A stretch of 64,000 nucleotides of DNA from Galdieria sulphuraria (lineage: Eukaryota; Rhodophyta; Bangiophyceae; Galdieriales; Galdieriaceae): NCBI RefSeq assembly GCF_000341285.1, contig NW_005178453.1, positions 62,001 through 126,000 on the forward strand, in the 5' to 3' direction. Of this stretch, positions 20,312 to 33,633 are shown one piece after another. The translations under genes were made by a program, and so were the position numbers. The notes under the pieces were generated by a model, which was given only the letters and a program-made list of their open reading frames with translations, was not told where the DNA came from and made no database searches. How positions within the stretch are numbered: the stretch's first letter is position 1; each line of letters opens with the position of its first letter.

Positions 20312-23300
20312 CTAGTGTCTCTTATTTGCTCCCGGCACTCCAAAACCCAACGAAACAATGTTTGATCGGAAAATAAAGGAGTATACAAGTTTGGCTAGCA
20401 ATAATGCAGCATCCGAAGGATCCTTTAGCGCATAATATGTAAGTTCATCTGTCACATAATGCATTTGAAACATGAGTTGACGATGCGAATCTTCCAGCAT
20501 CCAATCTGTTAGAATTTGTTCCATATGCCGACATACTTCATCCGTTATATCACCACTTTGAGACGCTGAATGAGTATCGGATGCATTAAGCGTCTGCCAA
20601 AGCATATTCCGTTGATTGTTCAGTTGTCGATGCAAATGATGAAATGCTTTGCCAACTTGTTTCATAAATTGTTGAGCGATGGCTTCCAACGTTTCAAAAG
20701 CTGGTGTGCCTTTGTGCATAACTGCTGTAAAATTCTTTGCTGTACCATCGACACTAAGTCGCAAGCGAATCCAAAAGAATTCTTTCGGTAAATCACAGTT
20801 GTAAATAGAGATGTGTTCCTCAACATACTTCTCTTTTAGTAAAATCTTTTGACGTTGAAACAAAGCTTTGGGATCCACTCGGATAGTTATGGTATGAGAG
20901 GAACAATTCTCTGTCGTCCATTCTGTCCCACGAAAGTTGTTGTGGATGGAGTTGGTAGGTGGAATGATAAAAGTTTCGTCAACATTCTCCACTTGAAAGA
21001 AAAAAGCATTATTCATAATACGATAATGTAAGGGAGTTGTAGGAGACAAGTTACGGATCGTAACCTGACAATGAGGAGGGTCAATGGCATACCATTCGTT
21101 ATTCAAAGAAAAAGGAATCATTCCAGGTGAAGAAGCATATTTTTCTTCCGGTTTGGGATATCCTCCTGATAAAGCCATCGTGGTATCTGAAGTGGAAGTT
21201 ACCAATTGGGTATGAAACCAATCACCTCCATGACTGCTATGATGACTTTCAGATGAATATAAATGCATCGTAAATACTTGGTCCACTGGTGATACTTGTA
21301 AGCGAGGTAACCGACAACGACTCTTCACTAATATCACTTCCTGATAATCTTTTACCAATCGGCAATGAATAAACACGTGATAGTCTCTTATTATTTCTTG
21401 TTGATCATATTTGGTTATATCCGATAAATTGGCCATATCCGATGATTCCAATGCGGGACGATAATATAGAAAAACTCGAGCAGACTCTCCAGAACGAATA
21501 TGCAATGAATTAACCTTCCTCAAAGAATTGTTGGTCAAAGAGAAATTCAATTCTGACTTGTTTTCAGTATGCAAATCATGCTTGAGAAGAAATTCTTGTT
21601 CCACAGATGAATGATTGGTAATAACTAAAGAGCGATGTCGATACACATGATCAAAAAATACAACAGAATAATCGATAGTATTTTGACGACTACGACGACG
21701 ACCATCACAAATGACAGAAAACACCTCTTTCTTCACTTGTTCTTCCGTTTCCAATTTGGCAACAACTTGCATATTCACACTCACCACTATAATGTCCGAA
21801 GGATTGGAAACATTTTCAATTCTAATATAGCCATGAAAATAACCCATTCGGAAGGCTGAAAAATAGGCTTCAATTTCATGCATTGGATCCAATTCATTCA
21901 AAAGACCTTCTTGTTTGCCAAGTGAAATCCAACAAGTATCATCTTCTTCCATAGTAACAACATAAATGCGATAATAAAGAGCAAGTTTTGGACTGGAAGT
22001 CTCCAACACAAATGTCCAAGGAGCAGGTTCCCTTCCTATAAATACTTGTCCAATATCTAAAGCATAACGAACTTCTTGAATGATGCTTGGTAAAGAGGAG
22101 CAACCACGTAAAATAAGACATGGAAGAGAATCCATAACTTCTTCTTCCATGAGCCATTGCTGTTCTAGTCCTATATCTTGTTCAGATAGTCCGAATGCAG
22201 GAGTAGAAGCACGACTATTAACAGTATCAACGGGTGACGAAGTAGGTTGACGACTTGCAGCAAATGAGTCCATCAACTCATGTAAAAATGAGCTTGTCAA
22301 TTCAACAGGAATAATGACTTGAAATAGATTCTCCAATTCCCATGAACTATTTACCAAAAGTTGTTGTTGTTCATAAGAAAGTCTCGAAAATACTTGGTCC
22401 GGTATAGAAATAGTGAATACACATGAATGTCCAGTATCCAATTCCAATGAAGTGTAATAAGATGCCGAAGTGATTGCAGATAGATCCCATATCAACTTGA
22501 GAGTAAAGTCTACCTGACTGGAGGGTTTTAATACAAATTCTTCCAAAGTGGAACGAAGTTGCAAAAAAGAGGGCAACGAGACACTTTCTAGACGACAACC
22601 AAATGTTGCGGCAGTCCAAGGATTCCAGAAGCTTATGGACTTTTTCAAATCTGAAGAATGTTCCAGTATCAGCTTGTTAGGTGAATGCAGAACGAAAGCA
22701 TCCAACTGAAAGGTAAAAAGGATTGGAATAGACACTACTGAAAGTTCGTCTCGTCGAGGAGTGAAACTGAGTTGACCCAATGGAATACCAGAGTCTATAA
22801 AAGACAGAATCGACTCTTGATCCTCATTTGCATTTTGCTCTTTCAATTTCTCCAACAATATCCAAGGTGAGTCTACTCGAGGAATGGCTCGAATCAATAA
22901 ATGGCTACAATGCCCTCTTCCTTCAAGAGTTATTTCGGGTTCCCAAACATTTCCATTATCTCCATTAATGAAACATAGTTCAACTGGCATAGTGTCTGAA
23001 GTCCATTCGGCTGTAGGTTGAAAGACTGTATCTAAAACCAAGTCCAACGGAGAGAGATTCGTAACTTCAAGTTGACTCTCCACAATAGCGCCATGAGGAT
23101 ACTTCAAAGACTTCATCAAAATAGTAGTATCTGATACTTGTAATTTGGCCTTTAAATAATTCAGCTCAATGTTCAGCTTCACTTGGTTCCACTCATTCAT
23201 TTGATTCACAAGTAAAAGGTTCAAACTGCTCTTTCCACGAATGCTCTGATCCAGGTGCTCTGACACTAACATGAAAGAAATAGTTTTCTTTTCTGTTGGA

Positions 23301-26300
23301 CGAAAAACAATGTCGTGACTGGCTTCCTTCAAAAACGGAAATTGAGGAATCAGACCGGATGGTATATGATCTAATGATGCAATAACCATAAATTGACTTT
23401 GGTTTTCAAGTTCAAAAGTCACTTCTTTTTCCAAAATACCACTTAAGGGACCAATATCGCCAAGATATGCAGGATTATCTGATATAACAGCTAGTTCTGG
23501 ACATTCATAATACAAGGTGCACGCAATTATCTTTCTTACAAAATTTTCTTTGTTGTAAGGTTGACATTTTATTCTTGCATCCGCCAGAAGAAGGAAGCCC
23601 TTCCTTTCCAGAAAACCATGGTCACGCAAAAAGTACTCTTCATCCTTTTCCAAAGAAAGACTCTGAGAATGTCGAATAATATATTGGAAAGAATTGTTCA
23701 ACTTCACAATATCCTTCGCTACATAGCAATCATAAAACCGCGCATTCCAGCCATTCAAACTCAAGGCTTCCTCCTTATTAGTTGCGCTCATTAAGCATAT
23801 AAAATTAGACATTATAATGAGGTTATCAGAATCATCGCTTGAATTATTGTCGTCGAAGACCGAGAGAGTGAAATTAAAAGCTTCTGAAGGTACAAAAGTA
23901 TCGTTTGACTTTCTTCGTACACAAATAGGAACACGCAATGAATGATCTGCTTCTAGTAAATACGGACTTTTCAGTTGAAATCTACCATCGTCCACAAAAC
24001 AACCAAACGAAACTTGCGCAGGAAATGAAAATGATGCACTTTCCATATACAATTTCCTAGCAATATAACCAGTTTCTTGAGGATAAAATGAATAAGATAT
24101 CATCACGTGAATAGGATATTTCATGGACTCTAGCCATTCTGGTGAAACCAAAGACTTCCATTCATCCCTATCGCAATCAATTAAAGATAGTCCATTACTT
24201 GAGCAACCCAAAATGCCATGAATGGGTCCGTTTAGAACAACATCTCGATAAGGAGAGACTACATGAAAATCAGTGGAAAATTGCGAGGAACCGTTTCGAA
24301 GTTCTAGTTGACCATGACATTCCAAACTTTCAACAGAATTATCCTTATCAATGATCCAAAAACTCGAACCTGACAACGAAAACTCCAATCTCACAATTCC
24401 AACAATACCATGAACTTTCCAGGTTCTCTCTGATAACACAGTTTTAGTATCTTGGTCTGATACACTAAGCTGCAATCCTGCAACGATACGCTTTGCACTG
24501 CAGTTGACAATATCGTCTTCCGAAAATTTTGGTGCAACGCAAAGAAATAACTCTTGAGCTATTCCAGTGGCAATCGGTATATTCTCCGCTAAGGTTTCTA
24601 ACTTTGTATCGCTATATATGACTATTTGTGAAGGAAGATTCGATTTTGCATTTAAAACCGCTCGGTTGCAATCTTGAACGTCACATACAACACGGAGATG
24701 ATAAATCCATGCAAAACGTCTTGACAGATCAGCAACAGTACAAAAAGGGTATAGACTCTCTTCATCACGACATTCCAAAATACGAATAGAATCTTTGCTG
24801 TAGCCAAAATATATTACTTCAAAAGATGTTTCAAATGCAGTAGAATCTTTGTGGCTTCTTCCTAGTATTGAAAAGACCGAATGAAACTTTCGAACTGCCA
24901 CAGGGCAAATTTCAATAATGATTTCCGTAGTAGCTTCTGCAGCCAATTCACATTTACTAGAATCGTTTTCATAGCTACAAGCAAAGTAAACCCGACATGA
25001 CGTGTCACATAAATTATTTAAAACGTTATTCTTGGCAAATACTTCCAAAGTAAGTGAAGTATCTTTGCATAGACTACTTATTCGAATTGAACGACGAACC
25101 ATCTGTCCAACCTGTACACCACCAATATCAAGTTTCTGAATTCCAATGGAAAACAATGGTTCCTCTTCCATATCCTTTCTGTCTACTTGCTCAACAGGAG
25201 TTCTGTTACTATCTAACAAAGCAAAGGCTGAGTCAAAGTCAGATTCATGACTAAGTCTGCAAGTTGCCGAAATTCTCCTCTCTACATCCCTATTCTTTAT
25301 CTCGAAAATAATCAAGTCAAATTTGTATGTAAAGTCATTCCCGAATATATGTGAAATTTGTTTGTCTGGTTGTTGGCAAGATATCCAAAAAAGAATAAGT
25401 TCACGACCACGAGGTCTCACTGAAATCTTCATCTTGGATAGAGAAGGTGCTGCCTTGCTCATAAATCGCTTGCAGCTTTCTAAACTAGCCAATTGTTCTT
25501 GAAACAAATTCTTCAAAAATTGTTCTGCATCTCGAGTTTCTAAAACATGAAAAGCAACCATGGGCAATTCTTCAAACGAATGAGATGACAAGTCTCTCGC
25601 CTAGAAAATTCTTCACAACCTTATGGAAATAAAGCAAATTATCAAAATACCTCAAATTCGACAAGAAAATCTCGGGTTTTATCCGAATCGTTATAAAGTA
25701 CAAATGCACCAACTGAAGAATCAAGTCTGTTATGGGAAATGACAACAGAATCACATAGATTCTCCACATGAAAATGACTTTTCTTGTGTACAGTTGCCTT
25801 CATGGTAATAGAAGCGTCAGCAGAACTATCTAATAAGTTTTCGACAAAGACTGTTTCTTGAAAGAGGCCAGCCATAGTAGGCTTAAACTTGAAAAATACT
25901 TCCTTTGATGAATAAGGACGAACAACACCAACCTTGCTGGCATCGAATTGTAAATCATCGCTGGATACTAAACAAAACATTCTCAGTCAATTATCTTGCT
26001 AAAAGTCCTTTCCACTTACCTGAACCACTTTTCTTCACAACATACAAAAGGGGAGCTTCACATCGATTTTGAATCACAATACTCTTTGTACGTTGTTCAC
26101 CGACGGTTACATGACCGAAATGAATATGCTTTTGAGCCAATTCCATTTCAGATTTGCATGCTTTGAGCAGCAATAACACTTCTCTGGGTGAGATTTGTGA
26201 AACATCAGTAATACCGGAATGTATACAATCCACTGGAAGTGTTCCGTCCACTTGTAAAATTCGAATGGATAAAATACTATCGATCGGTCGAAGCTTTCCC

Positions 26301-28961
26301 TTCAATGAACGTTTCTTAGTGTCTGGTATAAAAGTAATGAAAAATACTTGTTCTTCTTCGGGAGCAATCGTTACTTGCTTAACCGGAACAAGCAAACCAT
26401 CTCTAAGCGACCTTGCTAACTCTCTACCGGCTCGAAGTTGAGTTTCAATATAATCCAGTTCTGCTCCAGCATCAGAGAAATAGGTTGGCGTCCTTTGAGA
26501 TGGAGAAGCCAGCTCCATAAGATGTTGAATGCGATTCTCAAGTTCTTGTTGCTTATCAAAGAGACTTTGTTCATCTTTCTTTTGTTCCGAACTCTTTTCT
26601 TCCCAACTTATACTTTTTTGTTCCATCTTGCTCGATATTTCTGACTCTTCTTTAACGGGCTGAGATAACAATTTTCTTGAATACTCATCCAAATTCTCTA
26701 CCAAACTCAACTTTTTCTTATATATTTCCGCTTCCCTTCTCCATACCAATCTCTCATCTCGTTCATAGTCCGTCGATTGAATACCTTTCAAAACCTTTTC
26801 ATACAACGCATTCTTTGATAGCACCGAATACACAGAAATTTCAGAATTCCCTCTCAATTCCAAAGTAAGGTTAGACTTGGTAATATTCTTTATCCGAAAG
26901 CATCTTAAAGATGGATCACCAACCACTGTAACTCCAAAGTCGATTTGATTCGTAGTCGTTTCTGTTAATAACTCATAAAACTTTGCATGAAAAACAACAC
27001 GATGCCTATCAATATTGCTAGCTTTCAAAGAAATGACACAGTCGTTCAAACGGTTCTTCCGATTGACTATTCGAATCTGCTTCTTATACTCAGAAGTTAT
27101 AGTTCGAGGAATATAATGAATGGGAAGTGTATAGGATCTCTTCGTTGGAATGGTAACTTCTTGTGACTCAATAAATACTGCCTTGGAAGAATATCTAAAA
27201 GATATTAATGCCGGCAATTCGGACATATTCGTTATAATAGCAGAAGTATGATACAAAGATTGAATATCACATTCTCCCAAATCTATTTCCTTGGGTTCGA
27301 CAGAAATGACTGAATCACAAACTTTAGCTCGGCAAGAAATACTTTTTGAGCCAACTGATTTGCTTCGCAAGAATAACCGAAAAGTTTGGGTCATCAACCG
27401 ACACAAGGTCTCACGAAGTGAAAACATTTTCGTGGTTGGAGTATGTTCTTGAATTGGACGTTTAGGGGTAAATATCACACGAATACTTTTCTCTTGCCCT
27501 GCAGGAATCAAAAGTTCATCAATACGACCAGAAATATCAATCGACTGATAACCACTAGTATCTAATAACGACAAAGGCATAGGATTTTCTGGAGTTGCAA
27601 CTCTATCCGGAGTTGCTAGTGCTGAAGACTTCCTCGTTTCCGAACCGTCAGAGCCTAGTAAGCATCATGATTTACTTCAACCCTATAAATAGTCTTTAAA
27701 TCTTACTCATTGTTTCAGAAATTTCCTTTCTCAACGCTCTCATGGAATAAGCATTCATATCTCCATCTGATACGGAGTCAAAACCTATCCCTGAAAAATG
27801 ATCATCATCATTCACAATTTCATATACAACTTCATCATCTCGATCACTTCCTAAAGATATTTCAAGCTCTTGTTTGGAAACATTACGAATAGTTATTTTT
27901 CTCGCTACAGAGTCCTCATAATAACATTCGCCGAAATCTACTAGACCACCAGAAAGATTCAAAACTTCTAACGTATCTTTCGGGAGATCACCCGTTACAA
28001 TACTCGATATCTTTATAGTGAAAGAATTTCGAAGGTCTTTTTGATTCTCCATCTCAAAATAGTAGTTGATTTCACCTTCCGCAAGAGCACGGAAAATCAC
28101 TTGAAGTCTACGATAAGAAAATCCAGCAACATCAATAGCGTCTTCAATACTTGCACCTGTCTCATAATCTACAATATATATCCAATGGCCCAAGTTACCT
28201 CCAGTCAAACGATAGCTACTTTTACCATCCAAAGTTATTCTGTCTATGTATTTCAACCCAAAAGTAAAACTTGAACTTATTTCTGAGAGATTCCATACAT
28301 TCAAGTCTCGTACATAGGTTTCTCCTACTGAGCAATTGTCAAAGACAATTTCATGAGTATCTGGTAATAATACAGACGGACACAAACGGCCAGTCACTTT
28401 TATCATCAGTGGTGTACATGAGTGTGGATAAATTTCTCGAAAAGGTACATCTACCTGAGAGTTCCTGTCGCCTTGTCTGATTTCAAACCCACTTACAACC
28501 TCTAACCATAAATATCCTTCAAATAACTCCAAAGAATAGCGTGCAAAAAACTTTTGGCGCCCTTTTCCCTCAAGAAAGGACTCCATAAGTTCCCTTTGTA
28601 GCAGAATACTGTTTTGAAGTCCTAGCTTGGAACGAGGTGTGAAGTTCAGCACCAGTGTCTTGGATGAAAAAGGTTCCAACTCTATTTCATCAATAAAGCC
28701 ACACTCGTTAAATAACTGGTTGTATTCTTCTTCTCTAGTGGGTTCTTCTGCTCCCATCAAGTTGCTACTGAGGTTATCGTTTTCCAACTGAAACTTGACA
28801 CGGCTTCCCATATCAGAAGAAAGTTTTACCAGTAATTTCAAAGAGGCACTGTTCTGAAGCGTAAAAGCACGCAAGACACTCAAACCATTAGCAGCCAAAT
28901 CTCCCAACTTTATACCTTCATTGCCAATGTCAGGTACTTGCAAAGGACAAGAAAGTTCCAT
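20312..28961 (-). CDS. Giant ASH/HYDIN-like multidomain protein
   Basis: Very long protein, about 2,850 residues, in five exons: 28961 to about 27707, 27660 to about 26000, about 25970 to 25650, and about 25600-20312, with short introns restoring frame. It starts at MELSCPLQVPDIG. Repeated immunoglobulin-like beta segments with the ASH/MSP signature are visible: LVDFGECYYEDSVARKITIR, EIDLGECDIQSLYHTSAI, QIDFGVTVVGDPSLRCFRI and HIHFGHVTVGEQRTKSIVI. Each gives a strand, then FGxxxVG, then alternating hydrophobics. One acidic/Glu-rich linker occurs around 26,580. I see no signal peptide and no convincing membrane helix. ASH proteins usually act at centrosomes, cilia (HYDIN, CFAP47) or in secretory trafficking (TMEM131). 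Red algae have no flagella, so the role is unknown. FEN1 ends 28 nt upstream on the same strand. Confidence 0.7.
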
Positions 28962-28989
28962 AACAGTTTGTCAAACTATGACAAAAAAG

Positions 28990-30331
28990 TTAACGACGTT
29001 TATTTCTTTTTGGTGAAAATACAGGAGCTTTTCGTTTCTTATCAGTTGAAGGATCCTGTTGCTCCTTTGGCTTTATGGAAAAGAAGTTTTCCAATCTCCC
29101 TTGTGAAGAAGCATGTTTGGAATGGGCCAATCTTTTCAAAGCTTTGCGTATGTTGTCTTCATTAAAGTTACTTTCGTGTACCAACATTTGAATGATTCCT
29201 TGTTCATCAGGTGGTGACCATTCTAATACAACAGAAGAGGGAGAGTGCACTTTGGGCTTCAAAAAGAGCTCTCTTGCCTTGTCATATGGAAAATGATCAG
29301 GAACCTATATAAATAAAATAAAAATCAATTCTTTCTTTCATTTGCATATCTCTTTCTTACATCGTGTTTTTCTTTTATTTCTTCCAAAGCTCCTTCTAGA
29401 TTGCCATGTTTGCGTATAAGGTTAAAGGCTTTGTAAGGTCCAATCCCTCTAATAGAGTCCAAATAATCACACCCACATAATATGCAAAGATCGATAAATT
29501 GTTCATAGCTAAAATTAAGTTCCTAAGCAAGAGTTTATACCATCTACATATGCGATTTCCTCCAATGGCTTACAAGTAATGCTTTCTCCAGTGAAAATTC
29601 TAAAGGATGGATTCCTTTCTTTTCAGCAGTGGAAGTTGCACCTACCCACAGTTGCCGAATTACTTTAGAGGATCCGAAAGTTAAAGAATCCATGTCTTCC
29701 GATGCAGTCGCGTATACTAAATTTTCCTTACATAAACTTGCACATTGTGCCTCTGCTTCTTCCCTATTTTTCCTAGTTTGATTTCGTTTTCAATAGATAT
29801 TCCAATACATACGGTGCTTCAAGGATAGGAATTCCCATCAGTCGCAACAGTCTTTTCGATTGTTCAATAACTTCCGGTGACACCTAACGGCAACATTCAT
29901 CCACTCATGTCACTAATAAACAAGGAATGACAGACTTTGTTCACTCTTCTATTGAATTTTTCATAGGCTTCTACATCTCCTTCTTCTTTGGCCAACGCTG
30001 CACTTGCTTCAGCCTGTCTTCTAGCTTCGATTCGTTTGCTCAACTCTCCACTCTTTAGTTCAGGGGGTTTGCCATCAAACACATAGCAGGGCATTATTCC
30101 AAGCTCCATCAATCGGGTTGTTCGATAGAAAAGCCCGCTCAAATGACTGGTCACTTCACCTGCTTCATTCCGTAGATTGTCAGCACCAGCTCTCACAGCA
30201 GACAGAAACTGATAAATATTCATCGACGCATCTATTGCAATCTTTCTACCAAAATAGTTTTTCAACTCTTGCTGTTGAACACAAGAAGGAGCATAGTCTC
30301 CTAACAACTTGGTGAGACCTTTAATACCCAT
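28990..30331 (-). CDS. FEN1: Flap endonuclease 1
   Basis: Structure-specific nuclease that removes 5' flaps in lagging-strand replication and base-excision repair. It starts [15 protein letters not shown], with the N-terminal Gly that sits in the active site. Conserved blocks: [29 protein letters not shown], and MGIPILEAP joined by splicing to [24 protein letters not shown] and [19 protein letters not shown] follow. Near the C-terminus is the PCNA-binding box QGRLENFF, followed by a basic tail ending RNKRR. About five introns of 40-60 nt occur. It diverges from the YqeH-type GTPase with 66 bp between start codons. Confidence 0.95.
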
Positions 30332-30397
30332 TTCATTTACATAAGTTTTGAATTATCCACATTCTTCTTCATTTTGGTGCAGTCGTCGAAAGTATTT

Positions 30398-32041
30398 ATG
30401 TTGAGACGATTCATTTCCAATGGTTGTTGGAAGCTATATAACAGTTGTTTATATTCTCCAACACATTCCAACTTTATTTTAGTGCCATGTTTAACCAAGA
30501 AACCGAGTACTTGCTTTTCCACTAGTTCACAGGATGGCGAAGAGGAGAACAGTATCGATTTCCTCAGGTCATATCAGAAAAAGTTCCAGTCGTCCCATTC
30601 ACCTTTTTTGGACTTGGAAGAGTTTGAACTGACTCGGAAGGCTTCAGAGGAGCGAAAAGCCTTAGTCCGAGAGTTTTACAAATATCCCGTATTTATTCAG
30701 GAACTATCAGGCAAGTGCGTTGGTTGTGGAGCAAAACTACAAACAGACAATCCCAATACTATTGGTTATGTGCCTCCTTTTAAGCTGACTGAGAATCATC
30801 GCTTTGTTTGCCAACGTTGTTATTACATGGTCCATCGCACACTTGTAGAGGACCAGCTTAAGATTGGTGCAACGGAAGACTCAACCAACAAAGATATTCT
30901 GCATTCACTTAAATTGTTTGAGCAGAGATTAGAGAACATTTGTTCTAAACGTTGTATCATTGTTTATATGGTAGATATATTTGACTTTGATGGCAGCTTT
31001 GTTTCCAGGTTACCTTTTATTACTGGCAATAATCCAGTTATTTTGATAGTGAATAAGATTGATCTTTTACCAAAGGACATTAATATTGGAAGACTTTACG
31101 TTTGGTTAAAGAACCAATGTGAAGCTAGAGGTTTGACAAAGATTCATCGCATTCACTTTGTGTCTTGCACGAAAGACTATCGGATGGGTGAAACCAAAGC
31201 TGATATTATAAGACTTGTGCAATATCTCAATGCGGATGTTTACGTAGTTGGCTGTACAAATGTTGGCAAGAGTACTTTTATTAATAGACTTTTAAGCAAT
31301 ACAGTCGAAAAGAAAACTGGTCAAGAACTGCTGAACTATTTGGGATTGAAGCAAGGTCAATTTAGTCTGACAGAGTTAAAACGAGCATTCAAAGACAAGA
31401 AGGATCCTCAATTAACGACAAGTTGTTTTCCGGGTACGACTTTGAATCCTATTCGTATCCATTTTGGTAGATCTCATAGTATGTATGATACTCCAGGAAT
31501 TATCCAGCCTCATCAAATAACACATTTGCTTACCTCGGAAGAGATAAAAATGGTACTCCCCAAAAAGAGAGTTCGAGTGGTTAGTTTTCGATTGATGGAA
31601 GGAAAATGTATTCATTTCGGAGGTTTAGCGAGACTAGAAATGCTTCAAGGGAAACCCTTCTTTTTCACAGTGTTTATGAGTAATGAAGTGAAAGTTCATC
31701 CAAGTACAACAGCAAAGGCTGAAGAGTTATTGGAAACCCATGTAGGAGGTTTGTTACAACCACCGATATCTTGGAGAAAGTACAAAGAACTTGGCAACTT
31801 TAAAGCCAAGGAATTTGAAGTCGATGGAGTTGGTTGGTTGCAATCGAGTCACGATATTGTTATTTCAGGACTTGGTTGGGTTGCAGTTACTGGCTGTGGG
31901 AGACTGAAAGTTCGTGTTGTTGCACCAAAAGGAGTGGGAGTCTTTTTAAGAGAACCAATTGCACCTTTTGAAGTTTTAAAAGGAGTTTCAAAGTATACAG
32001 GATACAAAGCATTTGCAGGGAATCGCGAGACTCGTTCTTAA
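30398..32041 (+). CDS. Circularly permuted GTPase, YqeH/NOA1 family
   Basis: Organelle ribosome-assembly GTPase. Single exon of about 547 residues. The N-terminus (MLRRFISNGCWKLYN) is basic and hydroxylated, suiting a mitochondrial or plastid transit peptide. A zinc motif CVGCGAKLQ...CQRC lies near residues 100-145. The G motifs are permuted: NKIDLLP (G4) comes first, then VSCTKDY-like G5, then GCTNVGKSTFINRLL (G1), then the PGTT switch and DTPGI (G3). The C-terminal portion has a beta-rich segment DIVISGLGWVAVTG, typical of this family. Start at ATG 30398 is chosen over an upstream GTG. DapA begins 103 nt later on the same strand. Confidence 0.9.
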   Translation: MLRRFISNGCWKLYNSCLYSPTHSNFILVPCLTKKPSTCFSTSSQDGEEENSIDFLRSYQKKFQSSHSPFLDLEEFELTRKASEERKALVREFYKYPVFIQELSGKCVGCGAKLQTDNPNTIGYVPPFKLTENHRFVCQRCYYMVHRTLVEDQLKIGATEDSTNKDILHSLKLFEQRLENICSKRCIIVYMVDIFDFDGSFVSRLPFITGNNPVILIVNKIDLLPKDINIGRLYVWLKNQCEARGLTKIHRIHFVSCTKDYRMGETKADIIRLVQYLNADVYVVGCTNVGKSTFINRLLSNTVEKKTGQELLNYLGLKQGQFSLTELKRAFKDKKDPQLTTSCFPGTTLNPIRIHFGRSHSMYDTPGIIQPHQITHLLTSEEIKMVLPKKRVRVVSFRLMEGKCIHFGGLARLEMLQGKPFFFTVFMSNEVKVHPSTTAKAEELLETHVGGLLQPPISWRKYKELGNFKAKEFEVDGVGWLQSSHDIVISGLGWVAVTGCGRLKVRVVAPKGVGVFLREPIAPFEVLKGVSKYTGYKAFAGNRETRS

Positions 32042-32144
32042 ACGACTTGAAATGCTTCAAAGGTCAAAATGTAACATTTTCTGTTTGTCATTTCTTCTTC
32101 GATTGTAGAAAAGTAGGACCCTTTGCTTGTGGTTCATGTAAGAT

Positions 32145-33341
32145 ATGTTCATAGTCACAACAAGTCATCGTTTACTCTGTGAAAAACGCAGTTGTTTTGA
32201 TTTTGTGACAAGTTTTCGTTGCAATAAGAAAACCAAGTTTTATTCCTCAACCAGACAACGTCGATGGATATGTCAGACACGAGTAGCCACTCCGGTAAAG
32301 ACAGAGTCTATTGGCTTTGGAACTCAGAATTTGGTCTTTGGGAATGTCGTTACTGCAATGGTAACACCTTTCAAAGGAAATGGGAAAGAAGTGGACTATA
32401 CCGTCGCCGAGCAGTTAGCGGCTACTTTGGCAGCTAATGGATCCGATGCTTTGATAATAGCTGGTACAACAGGAGAATCGCCAACTCTGACGTGGAGTGA
32501 ACAATATGAATTGTTTACAGTAGTAAAGGGAGCCGTGGCAGGGAAAGCCAAGGTCATTGCAGGTGCAGGCAGTAACTCCACAGAAGAAGCTGTTGAAGCA
32601 ACTCATAAGGCAGCAAAGTTGGGTTTAGATGGAACTTTGCACGTTGTTCCTTATTATAACAAACCACCTCAAGAGGGAATATATAAACATTTTAAAGCTT
32701 GTGCTGAATGTGAACCTGATTTGCCCATGATGTTGTATAATATTCCTGGTAGAACTGGTATCAACATGACGGCAGAAACGACAGCACGTTTATCTCGTAT
32801 TGATAATATCGTGGCAGTGAAGGAAGCAAGCGGGAATATTGATCAGTTTAGTGAAATACGAAGGTGTGTTTGTCATTTCATTTTCGTTTTCTTCATTTGT
32901 TGATCATAATATAGGATGACGGAACCTAATTTCCATATGTATGCTGGAGATGATAGTCTTACTCTTCCATTATTAGCTTTGGGAGGTTCTGGAGTTGTCA
33001 GTGTAGCGAGTCACTTCATTGGAAGTCAATTGCAAGAAATGATAAAGTCTTATCTTAGTGGAAATGTGAATGATGCTATTGGCATACATATTCGATACTT
33101 TCCTCTTTTCAAAGCTTTGTTTTCGATGGCGAATCCTATTCCTGCTAAGAAAGCTTTGCAATTACAAGGTTGGCCTGTTGGTCCGCCTCGTTCTCCTTTA
33201 ACGGTAAGTTGAGATATATCACAATTTTTAATAAGGGAGGATGAATAATGTCAAATATTTGTTCCATCTCTTTCATAGGAAGCAAGTCCTGAAGTAGAAG
33301 CTTCCTTAAAAAGTCTTATGAAGGAATTACGTTTGCTATAG
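32145..33341 (+). CDS. dapA: 4-hydroxy-tetrahydrodipicolinate synthase, plastid type
   Basis: First committed enzyme of lysine synthesis; condenses pyruvate with aspartate semialdehyde. Residues 1 to about 60 form a Ser/Arg-rich presequence consistent with plastid import. Mature motifs: [37 protein letters not shown], the catalytic Tyr in LYNIPGRTG and the Schiff-base lysine in [10 protein letters not shown]. Exons are 32145-32862, 32915-33203 and 33280-33341 approximately; the first intron interrupts IRRM and the last interrupts SPLTE. The end is LMKELRLL at TAG 33339-33341. Lacks the Tyr-rich tail of some bacterial enzymes. Confidence 0.93.
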
Positions 33342-33633
33342 TTGAAATTGCCAAGTTGTTGTTACAACTTTTATCGCAACGTTACCCAGTTATAATGAGA
33401 AGCTTGGAATGTTTGTTTTTTTGATTGAACGATAAGGGGTATTTTTGATTGTCACAAAATATTGGTTATAAACTAAAACCAAATGTCATTACGTGTTGTT
33501 TTCAAAAAAGTTTAAAAAAAGTTTTAAGTTTTGCGCTCACAAACCACATCATGGAGATCTCACTTTCGTACGAAGCCAATCTTTCAAATATGATAGAGCT
33601 CCAAAACGACTTTCAATATCACTTTGAAAAATT
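33342..33633. other. Intergenic spacer between convergent DapA and DUF1997 genes
   Basis: About 290 bp, AT-rich, between two gene ends. A short plus-strand open stretch at 33449 runs through it, but it has a composition unlike the neighbours and an antisense course into the DUF1997 gene. I see no gene, repeat or RNA here. Confidence 0.5.

Noticed and set aside
20570-28480. Many plus-strand open frames opposite the giant ASH gene
   Set aside because: They are short, show no domain, and lie antisense to a long coding frame of the same composition.
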